Both the position numbers and the translations under genes were made by a program. A stretch of DNA of 64,000 nt from Streptomyces resistomycificus. Its GTDB lineage: Bacteria > Actinomycetota > Actinomycetes > Streptomycetales > Streptomycetaceae. This document shows, in pieces, positions 47,710 to 56,508 of the stretch (positions are counted from its first letter, which is position 1; every line of letters starts with the position of its first letter). The notes under the pieces are model-generated. The model made no database searches, had not been told where the DNA came from, and was given only the letters and a program-made list of their open reading frames with translations. The stretch lies in NCBI RefSeq assembly GCF_001514265.1, contig NZ_KQ948992.1, positions 372,001-436,000 of the forward strand, written 5' to 3'.

Positions 47710-48927
47710 TCACGTCGCGCTGCCCGCGGTCCACTGACTCCACGCCATGTTCCAGCCGTTCAACCCGTTGTCGGGCGACACCGTCTTGTCGGGGGAGTTC
47801 CTGACGACCACGACGTCGCCCGGGATCGAGTTGTCGTAGAACCACTTGGCCGGCGTGGCCCCCTGCGCGCCCCGCACGTCCTGGAGCCCGACGCAGCCGT
47901 GGCTGGTGCCCTCCCGGCCGAAGGGCGGGTTGCCCTTGTTGTACCAGTAGTTGCCGTGGAGGAACGTGCCCGACGTGGTCAGCCGCATCGCGTGCGGGAC
48001 GTCCGGGATGTCGTACGCGTTGTCCAGGCCGACCGTCCTGCTGTCCATCCGCAGCTTCGTGAACTTCTCGGAGATCACCATCTGCCCGTTGTACGTCGTG
48101 AACTCGGCGCTGCCCGCCGAGATCGGGATCGACCTGAGCGTCCGGCCGTCCCGTACGACGGTCATGGTCTGCGTGTTCACGTCGACCGTGGAGACCTGCG
48201 AGCGCCCGACCGTGAAGCTGACCGTCTTCTGCTGCACGCCGTAGACGCCCTTCGCGCCCTCGACGCCGTCCAGGTCGATCCGCAGCGTGACCTTGGAACC
48301 GGTCTTCCAGTACTCCTCGGGCCTGAAGTCGAGCCGCTGCGCCCCGAACCAGTGGCCGACCACCTTCTGCCCGCTGCTCGACGACACCGTGATGTGCGAC
48401 TGCACGGCCTTCTTGTCGTCGATCGCCTTGTCGAAGTTGAACGACACCGGCATCCCGGCGCCGACCGTGGCCCCGCCGTCCGGCGTGTACGTCCCGATGA
48501 AGCTGTTCGCCTTGCTCACCGTGGTGAAGGCCGAGTCGGCGGCCGCGGTACGCCCGTTCGCGTCCTTCGCCCTCGCCGTTATCTCGTACTTCGTCCCGCG
48601 CTCCAGCTGCTCCCTCGGCTTCCAGCTGCCACCGTCGGCGGACATCGCCCCCGGTACGGCGGTCCCCGCGCCCACCACCGTCATCTTCACGTCCGTCAGC
48701 TTCCCGTCGCTGACCTTCACGCCGGTGGTGTTGATCGACGCACCGGTCGAGCCGTCCTCGGCCGAGATGGCGATCTTCGCCGCCGAGTTGTCGGTGGAGT
48801 CGCCGCCGCTCTCGTCCCCGTTCTTGGTGTCGGCGCCACTTCCGCAGGCGCCGAGGGTGAGGGCGCCGACCATCAGGGCGGCACAGGCCCCGATTACGCG
48901 CCGCGCTGCTTTGTCCGGCGTTGTCAC
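47710..48927 (-). CDS. L,D-transpeptidase lipoprotein
   Basis: 405 aa from a GTG at 48925-48927 with GGAG 7 nt upstream. A lipoprotein signal (ACAALMVGALTLGAC) gives a lipidated Cys near 28. Two Ig-like domains follow (~50-250). The YkuD catalytic domain has TFLHGNYW and the signature SHGCVGLQ (342-349) with catalytic Cys345. It makes 3-3 crosslinks in peptidoglycan outside the membrane, as in LdtMt2-type enzymes. It sits next to a P1 peptidase gene, as in other Streptomyces. Confidence 0.92.
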   Translation of the reverse strand: MTTPDKAARRVIGACAALMVGALTLGACGSGADTKNGDESGGDSTDNSAAKIAISAEDGSTGASINTTGVKVSDGKLTDVKMTVVGAGTAVPGAMSADGGSWKPREQLERGTKYEITARAKDANGRTAAADSAFTTVSKANSFIGTYTPDGGATVGAGMPVSFNFDKAIDDKKAVQSHITVSSSSGQKVVGHWFGAQRLDFRPEEYWKTGSKVTLRIDLDGVEGAKGVYGVQQKTVSFTVGRSQVSTVDVNTQTMTVVRDGRTLRSIPISAGSAEFTTYNGQMVISEKFTKLRMDSRTVGLDNAYDIPDVPHAMRLTTSGTFLHGNYWYNKGNPPFGREGTSHGCVGLQDVRGAQGATPAKWFYDNSIPGDVVVVRNSPDKTVSPDNGLNGWNMAWSQWTAGSAT

Positions 48928-49058
48928 GAGCTGCTCCAGGTTCAGGGGTCGTTGTGCGGTCCGCTCCGGTGCGTGGAGAAAGAGGGGACCGGCCGAGGGC
49001 CGGGTTCCCAACGAACGCCGTGAACGCCATCACGTGACAGAAACGGCACATTTTCGCG

Positions 49059-50087
49059 TCAGTGTTCCCCGTACAGCTCCTCGTAGGACGGCCACGCTCC
49101 GCCCGGCCCCTCCACCGGCTCGGCGGCCCGCACGGCGCGCACGATCGCGCGGGTCACGACGTCCGCGCTCGCCGCGAGGATCTCGTTCAGGGCCAGGGGG
49201 CTCCCGGCGTCGAGCGGGCGGGCCCCGGTCGCCAGCGCGAACACCGTGTCCCCGTCGTGGAGCAGGTGCACCGGCCGTACGGCGCGCGCGATGCCGTCGT
49301 GCGCGGTGCCGGCCACCTTCTGCGCCTGCGCCTTCGACAGGTCCGCGTCGGTGGCGACCACCGCGAGCGTGGTGTTGAGCGGTGGCGGCGCGTTCCTCGC
49401 CGCGACCTCCGCGAGGCGCCGCCGCGCCGCGTCGTGGACCGGCGGCTCCGGGTAAGCCACCCGCCCCTGGAACAACTCCCCGTACAGCACCCCCGTCTCC
49501 GGATCCGTCACCGATCCCGCCGCGTTGGCCACCACCAGCGCGGCCACCGTGATCCCCGAGCCGAGGACGACGCTCGCGGTGCCCACGCCGCCCTTCATCA
49601 GCCCCACCGCGGCGCCGGTGCCCGCGCCCACGCATCCCTCCCGCACCCGAACGCCAGGTTGGCTCGAAGCCGCCGCCTCGACCGCGGCCCGGCCGGTCGC
49701 CGCGTCCGGCCTGGCCCGGAAGTCACCGCCCCGCCCCAGGTCGAAGACACAGGCCGCGGGCACCACCGGCACCACGTGGGAGGGGTCCGCCCCCACCCGC
49801 ACCCCGCGCCCCTGGTCCTCCAGCCAGGCCATCACCCCCGTCGCCGCGTCGAGCCCGTACGCACTGCCACCGGTCAGCACGACGGCGTCGACCTTCTGCA
49901 CCACGTTGCGCGGATCGAGGGCGTCGGTCTCCTTGGTGCCGGGGCCGCCACCCCGCACGTCCACGGCGGCCACCGCGCCGCCCTCGGGAGCGAGCACGAC
50001 CGTGGTTCCGGTGAGCCACCCGTCACCGGTGCGTGTGGCATGCCCCACCCGCACCCCGGCCACGTCCGTCAAAGCGTCGACTGTCAT
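49059..50087 (-). CDS. P1-family (DmpA/BapA-like) self-cleaving aminopeptidase
   Basis: 342 aa with the P1 fold: LTDVAGVRVGHATR, VVLTGGSAYGLDAATGVMAWLE, EGCVGAGTGAAVGLMKGGVGTAS and VAALVVANAAGSVTDP. The autocleavage and nucleophile site is in PLNTTLAVVATDA around Thr239, giving alpha and beta chains. Family members cleave D-amino-acid amides or beta-peptides; the natural substrate is unknown. No signal peptide. Starts at the ATG at 50085-50087, divergent from a 58-aa gene. Confidence 0.88.
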   Translation of the reverse strand: MTVDALTDVAGVRVGHATRTGDGWLTGTTVVLAPEGGAVAAVDVRGGGPGTKETDALDPRNVVQKVDAVVLTGGSAYGLDAATGVMAWLEDQGRGVRVGADPSHVVPVVPAACVFDLGRGGDFRARPDAATGRAAVEAAASSQPGVRVREGCVGAGTGAAVGLMKGGVGTASVVLGSGITVAALVVANAAGSVTDPETGVLYGELFQGRVAYPEPPVHDAARRRLAEVAARNAPPPLNTTLAVVATDADLSKAQAQKVAGTAHDGIARAVRPVHLLHDGDTVFALATGARPLDAGSPLALNEILAASADVVTRAIVRAVRAAEPVEGPGGAWPSYEELYGEH

Positions 50088-50193
50088 GGGGCAAGTGTCG
50101 TCCAGGAGCCGGCTCCGTCCCGGTACGCCGGGCGGTCGGGGCCCTTGAGCACCACGGCGGGGGTGTCACGCACCAGGGCCGTACCCTGGACGC

Positions 50194-50370
50194 ATGACCA
50201 CCGCCCCCGAGCCCGAGCCGCGCGAGCCGAAGCCCGCGTTGGTCTTCGACGATCCGCTGGACCAGCAGTCCTCGGACGACACGGACCGAGGGTGGGGCGA
50301 GCGCTCCGGCACCGACAGCGCAGCCGACCTCAAGCGCTTCCTCGACGAGAAGCCGCCCCACCACCTGTGA
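50194..50370 (+). CDS. 58-aa conserved acidic protein
   Basis: 58 aa from the ATG at 50194 to the TGA at 50368-50370. It reads MTTAPEPEPREPKPALVFDD, then QQSSDDTDRGWGER and ADLKRFLDEKPPHHL. The core LVFDDPL..QSSDDTDRGWGER and the C-terminal R(F)LDEKPPHH recur, as I recall, in small actinobacterial proteins of unknown function near mscL. Acidic, no membrane segment. Confidence 0.65.
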   Translation: MTTAPEPEPREPKPALVFDDPLDQQSSDDTDRGWGERSGTDSAADLKRFLDEKPPHHL

Positions 50371-50405
50371 GCCGGGCGGGCCGCCGCCCGGCCCGTCGAC
50401 CACCG

Positions 50406-50870
50406 CTACGGCTCGTCGTGGCCCGACCCGCGCTGCCGCTGCTGCGCGACCAGCGTGTCTCGGATCTCCTTGAGCACCTCCAGCTCGGTCACCTCCATCA
50501 CCTCTTGCGCGCCCTCCTTCGCCTTCCTGCGGGCCTCCATCCGGGCCAGGTACTTCGCCATGGGCAGGACCATCAGGAAGTAGACGACGGCCGCGGTGAT
50601 CACGAAGGTCAGCGTGGCGCCGAGGACCGAGCCCCACAGGATCCGGATGCCCTCCTCGCCCTGGCAGTTGTCGCTCAGGCAGGAGTCGTAGGTGTCCAGG
50701 TTCTTGGTGCCGATCGCTCCGACCAGCGGGTTGATGAGCCCCTTCACCACCGAGTTGACGATGTTGGTGAAGGCGGCGCCGATGACTACCGCCACTGCCA
50801 GATCGACAACGTTCCCGCGCATCAGGAAGGCCTTGAAGCCCTCCCAGACACTCGGCTGCTTCTCGCTCAC
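50406..50870 (-). CDS. mscL: large-conductance mechanosensitive channel MscL
   Basis: 154 aa from a GTG at 50868-50870 (GGAGAG ribosome site). TM1: GFKAFLMRGNVVDLAVAVVIGAAFTNIVNSVVKGLINPLVGAIG. An extracytoplasmic loop has two Cys (DSCLSDNCQG). TM2: LWGSVLGATLTFVITAAVVYFLMVLPM. A charged cytoplasmic helix follows. It opens under membrane tension to release solutes in hypo-osmotic shock. The C-terminal tail is longer than in E. coli MscL. Confidence 0.95.
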   Translation of the reverse strand: MSEKQPSVWEGFKAFLMRGNVVDLAVAVVIGAAFTNIVNSVVKGLINPLVGAIGTKNLDTYDSCLSDNCQGEEGIRILWGSVLGATLTFVITAAVVYFLMVLPMAKYLARMEARRKAKEGAQEVMEVTELEVLKEIRDTLVAQQRQRGSGHDEP

Positions 50871-51008
50871 TTGGGGGACTCTCCTCGCATGCACAGTTTG
50901 TGGAACGAACAGCTCCGCAACCTACGTCAGGGCGAGGCGACCCTGTCCAATGGGGGCGCTCCAACGAGGGACTTGACGGGGATGCGCGCGCCGCCGCAAC
51001 CGCGTGGC

Positions 51009-51599
51009 TCAACACAGCGTCACCGCCAGCCGGGCCGTGGCGCTCGCACCGGCCAAATTCGCCGCGGTGGCACGCGGCACCGACAGCACGACCAGCGCCC
51101 CGGCCTCGGTCGCGTCGGCCGCCGGCTCCGGCACCTTCGTCACCCGCGCCCCACGCGCGACGACACGAGCTTCGCCGCCCGACGCCGTCTCCTCGGCGGC
51201 GATGACGTCCACCCGGTCACCGGGCCGCAGCAGCCGGACGGTGGCCCCGTCGGCGATCCGCACCGGTGCGGTCACGGTCCGGACGGCTCGGTGCTCCCCG
51301 GCGGGATCCGCCGCCGGATGTCCGCGGGGGCGCTCCGCGTCACCGGGGCCCGCCGCCACGAGCGCGGCCGCGGTGACGGCGAGACCGACCGCCACGGCTC
51401 GCCTCCGGTGCCGTACGAGCCGTTGCAGCCGACCGCGACCGCCGCGGACCCGAACGGGGGCGAAGTGCGGCACCTCGCACGTCGGAGGGGCGTCCGTGCC
51501 GAGCGGGCGCGGAGGCCGGAGAGAAGCGGAGAGGGTGGGGGAGGGGGAGAGCGACGGGAAAGGAGAGGGTGACGGGGAAGGGGCGAGGGGCATGGGCAC
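51009..51599 (-). CDS. SAF-domain (CpaB/RcpC-like) protein
   Basis: 196 aa. A Pro/Ser-rich N-terminus from simple-sequence DNA and a basic stretch (RGRLQRLVRHRRRA) precede one membrane span (VAVGLAVTAAALVAAG). The SAF/RcpC-type domain follows: VTAPVRIADGATVRLLRPGDRVDVIAAEETASGG, VVARGARVTKVPE, LVVLSVPRATAANLAGASATARLAVTLC. Such proteins occur in Flp-pilus-like systems, but a lone copy near mscL is usual in Streptomyces. The true start is uncertain; the first ~25 residues may not be translated. Confidence 0.7.
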   Translation of the reverse strand: MPMPLAPSPSPSPFPSLSPSPTLSASLRPPRPLGTDAPPTCEVPHFAPVRVRGGRGRLQRLVRHRRRAVAVGLAVTAAALVAAGPGDAERPRGHPAADPAGEHRAVRTVTAPVRIADGATVRLLRPGDRVDVIAAEETASGGEARVVARGARVTKVPEPAADATEAGALVVLSVPRATAANLAGASATARLAVTLC

Positions 51600-51708
51600 G
51601 GGACCACCACCTGGGACGAGGAATCGGCTTGCGATGCCACGATGAGGCTTCGCGCCGATCTCCGCAGAGGCTGGTGGACTACTGCCGGGTTGTGGACAAC
51701 CCCCTCAC

Positions 51709-51792
51709 CCGAACGGAAAGCTCCGAACGGAAAGCTCCGAACCGATGCGGCCGAACCGATGCGGCCGAACCGTCGCGGCCGAACCGACGCGG
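51709..51792 (+). repeat. 14-bp tandem array (CCGAAC-type)
   Basis: Six 14-bp units: CCGAACGGAAAGCT twice, CCGAACCGATGCGG twice, then one copy each with GTCGCGG and GACGCGG endings. Lies just beyond the 3' end of the MTA phosphorylase gene. Confidence 0.85.
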
Positions 51793-51808
51793 CAGGGGCC
51801 CCGCCCCG

Positions 51809-52642
51809 CTAGGGCAGCACGATCCCCGGATCCATCCCGCCCAACGCGTTCGTGCACAGGCAGTCCCGCTCCTCGCCCGACGGCAGCGCGGCCACCGCGT
51901 CGAACAGCACGCCCCGCAGGCGGCCCACGTTGGCGGCGAACACCCGCAGTACCTCGTCGTGCGAGACGCCCTCACCGGTCTCGGCGCCGGCGTCGAGGTC
52001 CGTGACCAGGGTCAACGACGTGTAGCAGAGCTCGAGTTCACGGGCGAGAGCTGCTTCCGGGTGGCCGGTCATGCCCACCACCGACCAGCCCTGCGCCTGG
52101 TGCCACAACGATTCGGCACGGGTCGAGAAGCGCGGCCCCTCGATCACCACCAGCGTGCCGCCGTCCACCGGCTCCCAGTCCTGTCCACGGGCCGCCTTGA
52201 GCGCGGCCGCCCGCCCGGCCGGGCAGTAGGGGTCGGCCAGCGACACGTGTACCACGTTCGGCACCGTGCCGTCCGGCAGCGGCAGCCCGTCGAAGTACGT
52301 GCCCGCCCGGGTCTTCGTACGGTCGACCAGCTGGTCCGGCACCAGCAGCGTGCCCGGTCCGTGCTCGGGCCGCAGTCCGCCCACCGCGCACGGGCCGAGG
52401 ACCTGGCGCACGCCGACCGACCTGAGCGCCCACAGGTTGGCGCGGTAGTTGATGCGGTGCGGCGGCAGATGGTGGCCGCGCCCGTGCCGGGGCAGGAAGG
52501 CGACCCGTCGGCCGGCGATCTCGCCGAGGAAGAGGGAGTCGCTGGGCGGCCCGTAGGGCGTGTCCACCTGGATCTCGGTCACGTCGTCCAGGAACGAGTA
52601 GAAGCCCGATCCACCGATTACGCCGATCTCTGCGTTCGCCAT
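51809..52642 (-). CDS. mtnP: S-methyl-5'-thioadenosine phosphorylase
   Basis: 277 aa from the ATG at 52640-52642 (MANAEIGVIGGSGFYSF). It has the PNP/MTAP family-2 layout: GGSGFY (phosphate loop), LPRHGRGHHLPPHRINYRANLWALRSVGV, VIEGPRFSTRAESLWHQAQGWSVVGMTGHPEAALARELELCY and VTDLDAGAE. It phosphorolyses methylthioadenosine to adenine and methylthioribose 1-phosphate in methionine salvage. No other salvage genes are in the window. It is on the same strand and downstream of fmdB. Confidence 0.92.
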   Translation of the reverse strand: MANAEIGVIGGSGFYSFLDDVTEIQVDTPYGPPSDSLFLGEIAGRRVAFLPRHGRGHHLPPHRINYRANLWALRSVGVRQVLGPCAVGGLRPEHGPGTLLVPDQLVDRTKTRAGTYFDGLPLPDGTVPNVVHVSLADPYCPAGRAAALKAARGQDWEPVDGGTLVVIEGPRFSTRAESLWHQAQGWSVVGMTGHPEAALARELELCYTSLTLVTDLDAGAETGEGVSHDEVLRVFAANVGRLRGVLFDAVAALPSGEERDCLCTNALGGMDPGIVLP

Positions 52643-52725
52643 GACCAGCACACTAACCGGCGCCGTCCGGGCCCGGGGCCCGGGCACGGAAACAGCGCGG
52701 GCTCCCGAGGCGGAGCCGGGGACGG

Positions 52726-52760
52726 CGGAAACCCCGCCGTCGGATGACGGCAGGGTTCCG
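52726..52760 (-). terminator. imperfect terminator hairpin after fmdB
   Basis: CGGAAACCCCGCCGTC / GACGGCAGGGTTCCG with small mismatches and a GGAT loop, 20 bp past the fmdB stop. Confidence 0.6.
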
Positions 52761-52780
52761 TGTGTACGTCTGGTGCGGCC

Positions 52781-53125
52781 TTACGCGGCCGAGGTGCTGC
52801 TGGACGAGCTGCTCGTGCTCGACGACGAGGTGCTCGTGCTCGACGACTTCGAGTCCGAGGACGACTTCGAGTCCGAGGACGACGTCGAGGTGGACTTCGA
52901 GTCCGACGACGACTTCCCGGCCGACGCCGGGGAGCTGCTCGACGAGGAGCCGCGGCTGTCGTTGCGGTAGAAGCCGGAGCCCTTGAAGACAATGCCGACC
53001 GCGGAGAACACCTTCTTCAGGCGGCCATTGCAGCTGGGGCACTCGGTCAGGGCGTCGTCAGTGAACTTCTGCACCGCCTCGAGGCCCTCGCCGCACTCGG
53101 TGCACTGGTACTGATAGGTGGGCAC
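52781..53125 (-). CDS. FmdB-family zinc ribbon protein with Ser-rich tail
   Basis: 114 aa from a GTG at 53123-53125 with AGGAGGAAG upstream. The zinc ribbon occupies ~1-45: PTYQYQCTECGEGLEAVQKF, then LTECPSCNGRLKKVFSAVGIVFKGSGFYRND. CxxC pairs are at TECG and PSCN. From ~48 the protein is almost entirely Ser/Lys/Thr/Asp, with runs of Ser and repeated SSSDSKS. Zinc-ribbon proteins of this family are putative regulators; function unproven. Confidence 0.85.
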   Translation of the reverse strand: MPTYQYQCTECGEGLEAVQKFTDDALTECPSCNGRLKKVFSAVGIVFKGSGFYRNDSRGSSSSSSPASAGKSSSDSKSTSTSSSDSKSSSDSKSSSTSTSSSSTSSSSSSTSAA

Positions 53126-53192
53126 TGTCTTCCTCCTGGCACTCTCACTCAATGAGTGCTAACGAGGGTCCATAGTGACGTATTCCCGAGGA

Positions 53193-54455
53193 TCAGTCCA
53201 CTGCCACCGGGCTGCGGTGACCCACGCCACGTGCGACGGTCCGGCTGCGGGGCCGCGCCGAGAGCCGTGAACGCAGGGCCAGCACGGTCGCCAGCGCGAG
53301 CAGCGTGCCCCCCATCGGCACCAGGAACCCGGCACCCTCGCGGAAGCGGTCCTCCAGCTGGCCGGCGACCGTGACGGCCGCGGCCTGCCCGAGCGCGACC
53401 GCTCCGGTCAGCCAGGTGAAGGCCTCGGTGCGGGCGCCGGCCGGGACCAGGTCCTCGACCAGGGTGTAGCCGGTGATCAGGGCGGGCGCGATGCACATGC
53501 CGACGAGCAGGCCGAGGCCGGCCAGGACGAGCACCGAGTCGGCGGCCCACAGGCCGGAGGCGGTCAGGGCCAGGGCGGCGTAGGCGACGACCAGGCGCCG
53601 GCGGGGGGCGGCTTTCCAGGCGATGGCTCCGCAGACCAGGCCGGAGAGCATGTTGCCCGCGGCGAAGGTGCCGTAGAGGACACCGTTCAGGCCCGGCTCG
53701 CCGATCGACTCGGAGAACGCGGCCAGCGAGACCTGCATGCCGCCGAAGACGGCACCGATGCCGAGGAAGGCCACGATCAGGACCCGGACGCCGGGGACGT
53801 GGAGCGCGGAAGCGTGCTCCACGCGTGCGTGCCCGTCGACGGTGACCGACGGCTGGGTGCTCTTCTGCGCGGCGAACAGCAGGCCGCCGATCAGCGTCAG
53901 CGACGCCTCCGTCACCAGGCCCGCGGCCGGGTCGACGGCCGTGCACAGGGCGGTGGCCAGCAGCGGGCCGACGACGAAGGTGAACTCGTCGGTGACGGAC
54001 TCGAACGCGGCCGCCGTGGGCATCAGCGGCGAGTCCTTGAGCTTCACGCCCCAGCGGGCGCGCACCATGGGGCCGACCTGGGGTGTCGAGGCACCCGTGG
54101 GCACGGCGGCGAGGAGCAGTCCCCACAGGGGGGCGTCGGCCAGTGCCAGCGCGGTCAGGGTCAGGCCCGACAGGGCGTGCACCAGGACGCCGGGGATCAG
54201 TACCGCGCGCTGCCCGTACCGGTCGGCCAGGCGGCCGCTGTAGGGCGCGAACAGGGCCATGGAGACACCGGTGACCGCGGCGGCGGCGCCGGCCGCCCCG
54301 TAGGAGCCGGTGGTGTGCTGCACCAGCAGCACGATGGACACCGTGAGCATCGCGAACGGCTGGCGTGCCGCGAAGCCGGGGAGCAGGAACGTCCAGGCGC
54401 CGCGGGTGCGCAGCAGTTGCCCGTAGCCGGGGCGGGAGGTGACCGTGGATGCCAC
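53193..54455 (-). CDS. MFS transporter, 12-span
   Basis: 420 aa from a GTG at 54453-54455. Motif A-like APYSGRLADRYGQRAVLIPG follows span 2, and the remaining spans include LWGLLLAAVPTGASTPQVGPMVRARW, SLTLIGGLLFAAQ, VLIVAFLGIGAVFGGMQVSLAAF and LVGMCIAPALITGYTLVEDLVPAGARTEAFTW. Short polar tail. Substrate unknown. It sits on the same strand upstream of fmdB. Confidence 0.85.
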   Translation of the reverse strand: MASTVTSRPGYGQLLRTRGAWTFLLPGFAARQPFAMLTVSIVLLVQHTTGSYGAAGAAAAVTGVSMALFAPYSGRLADRYGQRAVLIPGVLVHALSGLTLTALALADAPLWGLLLAAVPTGASTPQVGPMVRARWGVKLKDSPLMPTAAAFESVTDEFTFVVGPLLATALCTAVDPAAGLVTEASLTLIGGLLFAAQKSTQPSVTVDGHARVEHASALHVPGVRVLIVAFLGIGAVFGGMQVSLAAFSESIGEPGLNGVLYGTFAAGNMLSGLVCGAIAWKAAPRRRLVVAYAALALTASGLWAADSVLVLAGLGLLVGMCIAPALITGYTLVEDLVPAGARTEAFTWLTGAVALGQAAAVTVAGQLEDRFREGAGFLVPMGGTLLALATVLALRSRLSARPRSRTVARGVGHRSPVAVD

Positions 54456-54727
54456 GGCCCGTGCCTTTCTGCCGCCTGGTAGCGCGACCCGTTTCCGGCG
54501 GGGGCACCGAGAGCTGTCCTCTTGCGCCGACTGCGGTAGATGCCGGCGCCCACTGAGGGGGCGTCCCGGCCGCCATACGGTCGCGCCAGCACTGCGTCAG
54601 GCAGAGTTGGTTCGATCGGAATGCGCCTTCATCGTACAGGGGTCAACGCCTGGTGAGCCTGTGAAAACGAGCACCACAGATGCGTCTGCCTGCGATTGGC
54701 GCGGGATGAATCACACGAAACGTGTGT

Positions 54728-56269
54728 TCAACGGTGCGGATCGGTGTAGTCCGTGCCCAGCCATCCGGCCAGCTTGCCGCCCTGCCCCACCGCGCGAAGC
54801 CGTCGCTCGGCCGCGTCCCGGACGGGATCCGTGGCGACGACGAGGAGCTCGTCGCCCCGCCTCAGCACCGTGCTCGGCAGGGGGACGAACGATTTGTCAT
54901 CCCGTACGACCAGGGTGACCGCGGAGCCCTTCGGCAGGCGCAGCTCGTTGACCTCGACGCCGTGCATCTTCGACCCGTCGGGGATCGCGACGGACAGCAG
55001 ATGCCCGCGCAGCCGCTCCAGGGGCGCCGACTCGATGCCGAGGTCGGCGGCCTCGGCGGGGTCCTCGCCCAGGTGCAGCTTGCGGGCCAGCCACGGCAGG
55101 GTCGGTCCCTGGACGAGGGTGTAGACGACGACCAGGACGAAGACGATGTTGAAGATCCGGCGGCTGGCCTCGACGCCCTCCACCATCGGGATCGTCGCGA
55201 GGATGATGGGCACCGCGCCGCGCAGTCCGGCCCAGGACATGAGTGTCTGTTCCTGCCACGACACCCGGAACGGTGTGAGGCACACCACCACGCTCAGAGG
55301 GCGCGCCACCATCGTCAGCACCAGCCCGATGACCAGTGCGGGCAGGATGTCGTCGCCCAGCTCGTGCGGCGTGACCAGCAGTCCGAGCAGGACGAACATG
55401 CCGATCTGGGCGATCCAGCCGAGCCCGTCGGCGAACCCGCGGGTGGCGGGCCAGTGCGGCAGTTTGGCGTTGCCCATGACCATCGAGGCGAGGTAGACGG
55501 CGAGGAAGCCACTGCCGTGCGCCTGTGCTCCCGCCGCGTACGCCGTGACGGCGATGGCCATCACGGCGATCGGGTAGAGGCCGGAGGCGGGCAGGGCCAC
55601 GTGCCTCAGGCCCCAGGCGCCCAGCCAGCCCACCGCGATGCCGATGGCGGCGCCGATGGCCAGTTCGAGAGCTATCTCACCGAGCAGCACGTACCAGTGC
55701 TCCACGGCGCCCGCGGTGGAGAAGGAGACCACCAGGATGACCACGGGGGCGTCGTTGAAGCCGGACTCGGCCTCCAGGGTGCCCGTCACGCGCGCGGGCA
55801 GGGGGATCTTCCGCAGGACGGAGAAGACCGCCGCGGCGTCCGTGGAGGACACCACCGCCCCGACGATGAGCGCCTGGCGCCATTCCAGGCCGATCAGATA
55901 GTGGGCGGCCGTGGCCGTGACTCCCACGCTCACCGAGACCCCGACCAGTGCCAGCGCGGAGGCGGACGGCAGGGCCGGTTTGATCTCCTTCCACTTCGTG
56001 CCGAGGCCACCCTCGGCCAGGATCACGACGAGGGCCGCGTATCCGATGACCTGGGTCAGTTCGGCGTTGTCGAAGTGGATGTCGCCGATGCCGTCCTGGC
56101 CCATGGCGACGCCGATCCCCAGGTACACGAGCAGGCTGGGGAGCCCGCTGCGCGAGGAGATCCGGACCGCTGCCACGGCGACGAGCAGGACGAGCGAGCA
56201 GACGAGCAGGAGCTGGTTGAGGTGGTGGACAGTCAGCGGCCGTTCCCTTCCCTGGCCCACGGGCATCAC
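54728..56269 (-). CDS. K+/H+ (CPA1-type, CvrA/NhaP2-like) antiporter
   Basis: 513 aa. About 12 spans at 1-400, with the antiporter motif SSTDAAAVFSVLR, then LEAESGFNDAPVVILV, GSGFLAVYLASMVMGN and SWAGLRGAVPIILATIP. A C-terminal RCK_C/TrkA_C domain (LPKGSAVTLVVRDDKSFVPLPSTVLRRGDELLVVATD) is typical of K+/H+ antiporters and can bind a regulatory ligand. It exchanges K+ or Na+ for protons. Start codons at 56269 or slightly downstream; divergent from the acylase gene. Confidence 0.88.
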   Translation of the reverse strand: MMPVGQGRERPLTVHHLNQLLLVCSLVLLVAVAAVRISSRSGLPSLLVYLGIGVAMGQDGIGDIHFDNAELTQVIGYAALVVILAEGGLGTKWKEIKPALPSASALALVGVSVSVGVTATAAHYLIGLEWRQALIVGAVVSSTDAAAVFSVLRKIPLPARVTGTLEAESGFNDAPVVILVVSFSTAGAVEHWYVLLGEIALELAIGAAIGIAVGWLGAWGLRHVALPASGLYPIAVMAIAVTAYAAGAQAHGSGFLAVYLASMVMGNAKLPHWPATRGFADGLGWIAQIGMFVLLGLLVTPHELGDDILPALVIGLVLTMVARPLSVVVCLTPFRVSWQEQTLMSWAGLRGAVPIILATIPMVEGVEASRRIFNIVFVLVVVYTLVQGPTLPWLARKLHLGEDPAEAADLGIESAPLERLRGHLLSVAIPDGSKMHGVEVNELRLPKGSAVTLVVRDDKSFVPLPSTVLRRGDELLVVATDPVRDAAERRLRAVGQGGKLAGWLGTDYTDPHR

Positions 56270-56508
56270 GCGCGCGTGGGCTCACGTACATAGGACACGA
56301 AGTGGCGGGGCTCCGCACCCAGGTACTTTGTTACCTTACCTAACTCTTGACGATTTCTTGACGCTTGCCAGGGCATGATCGAACGCCCGTCCGCGCTGGT
56401 TCCCGACTCCGCGTCAAGTGGCGTCAGGCCCTGCGCCTATGGTTGCTCCAGCGCTCAGTCAAAAGCACAGCCCGCCCTGCCGCTCGCGTTAGGACAGCAA
56501 GGACAGCG

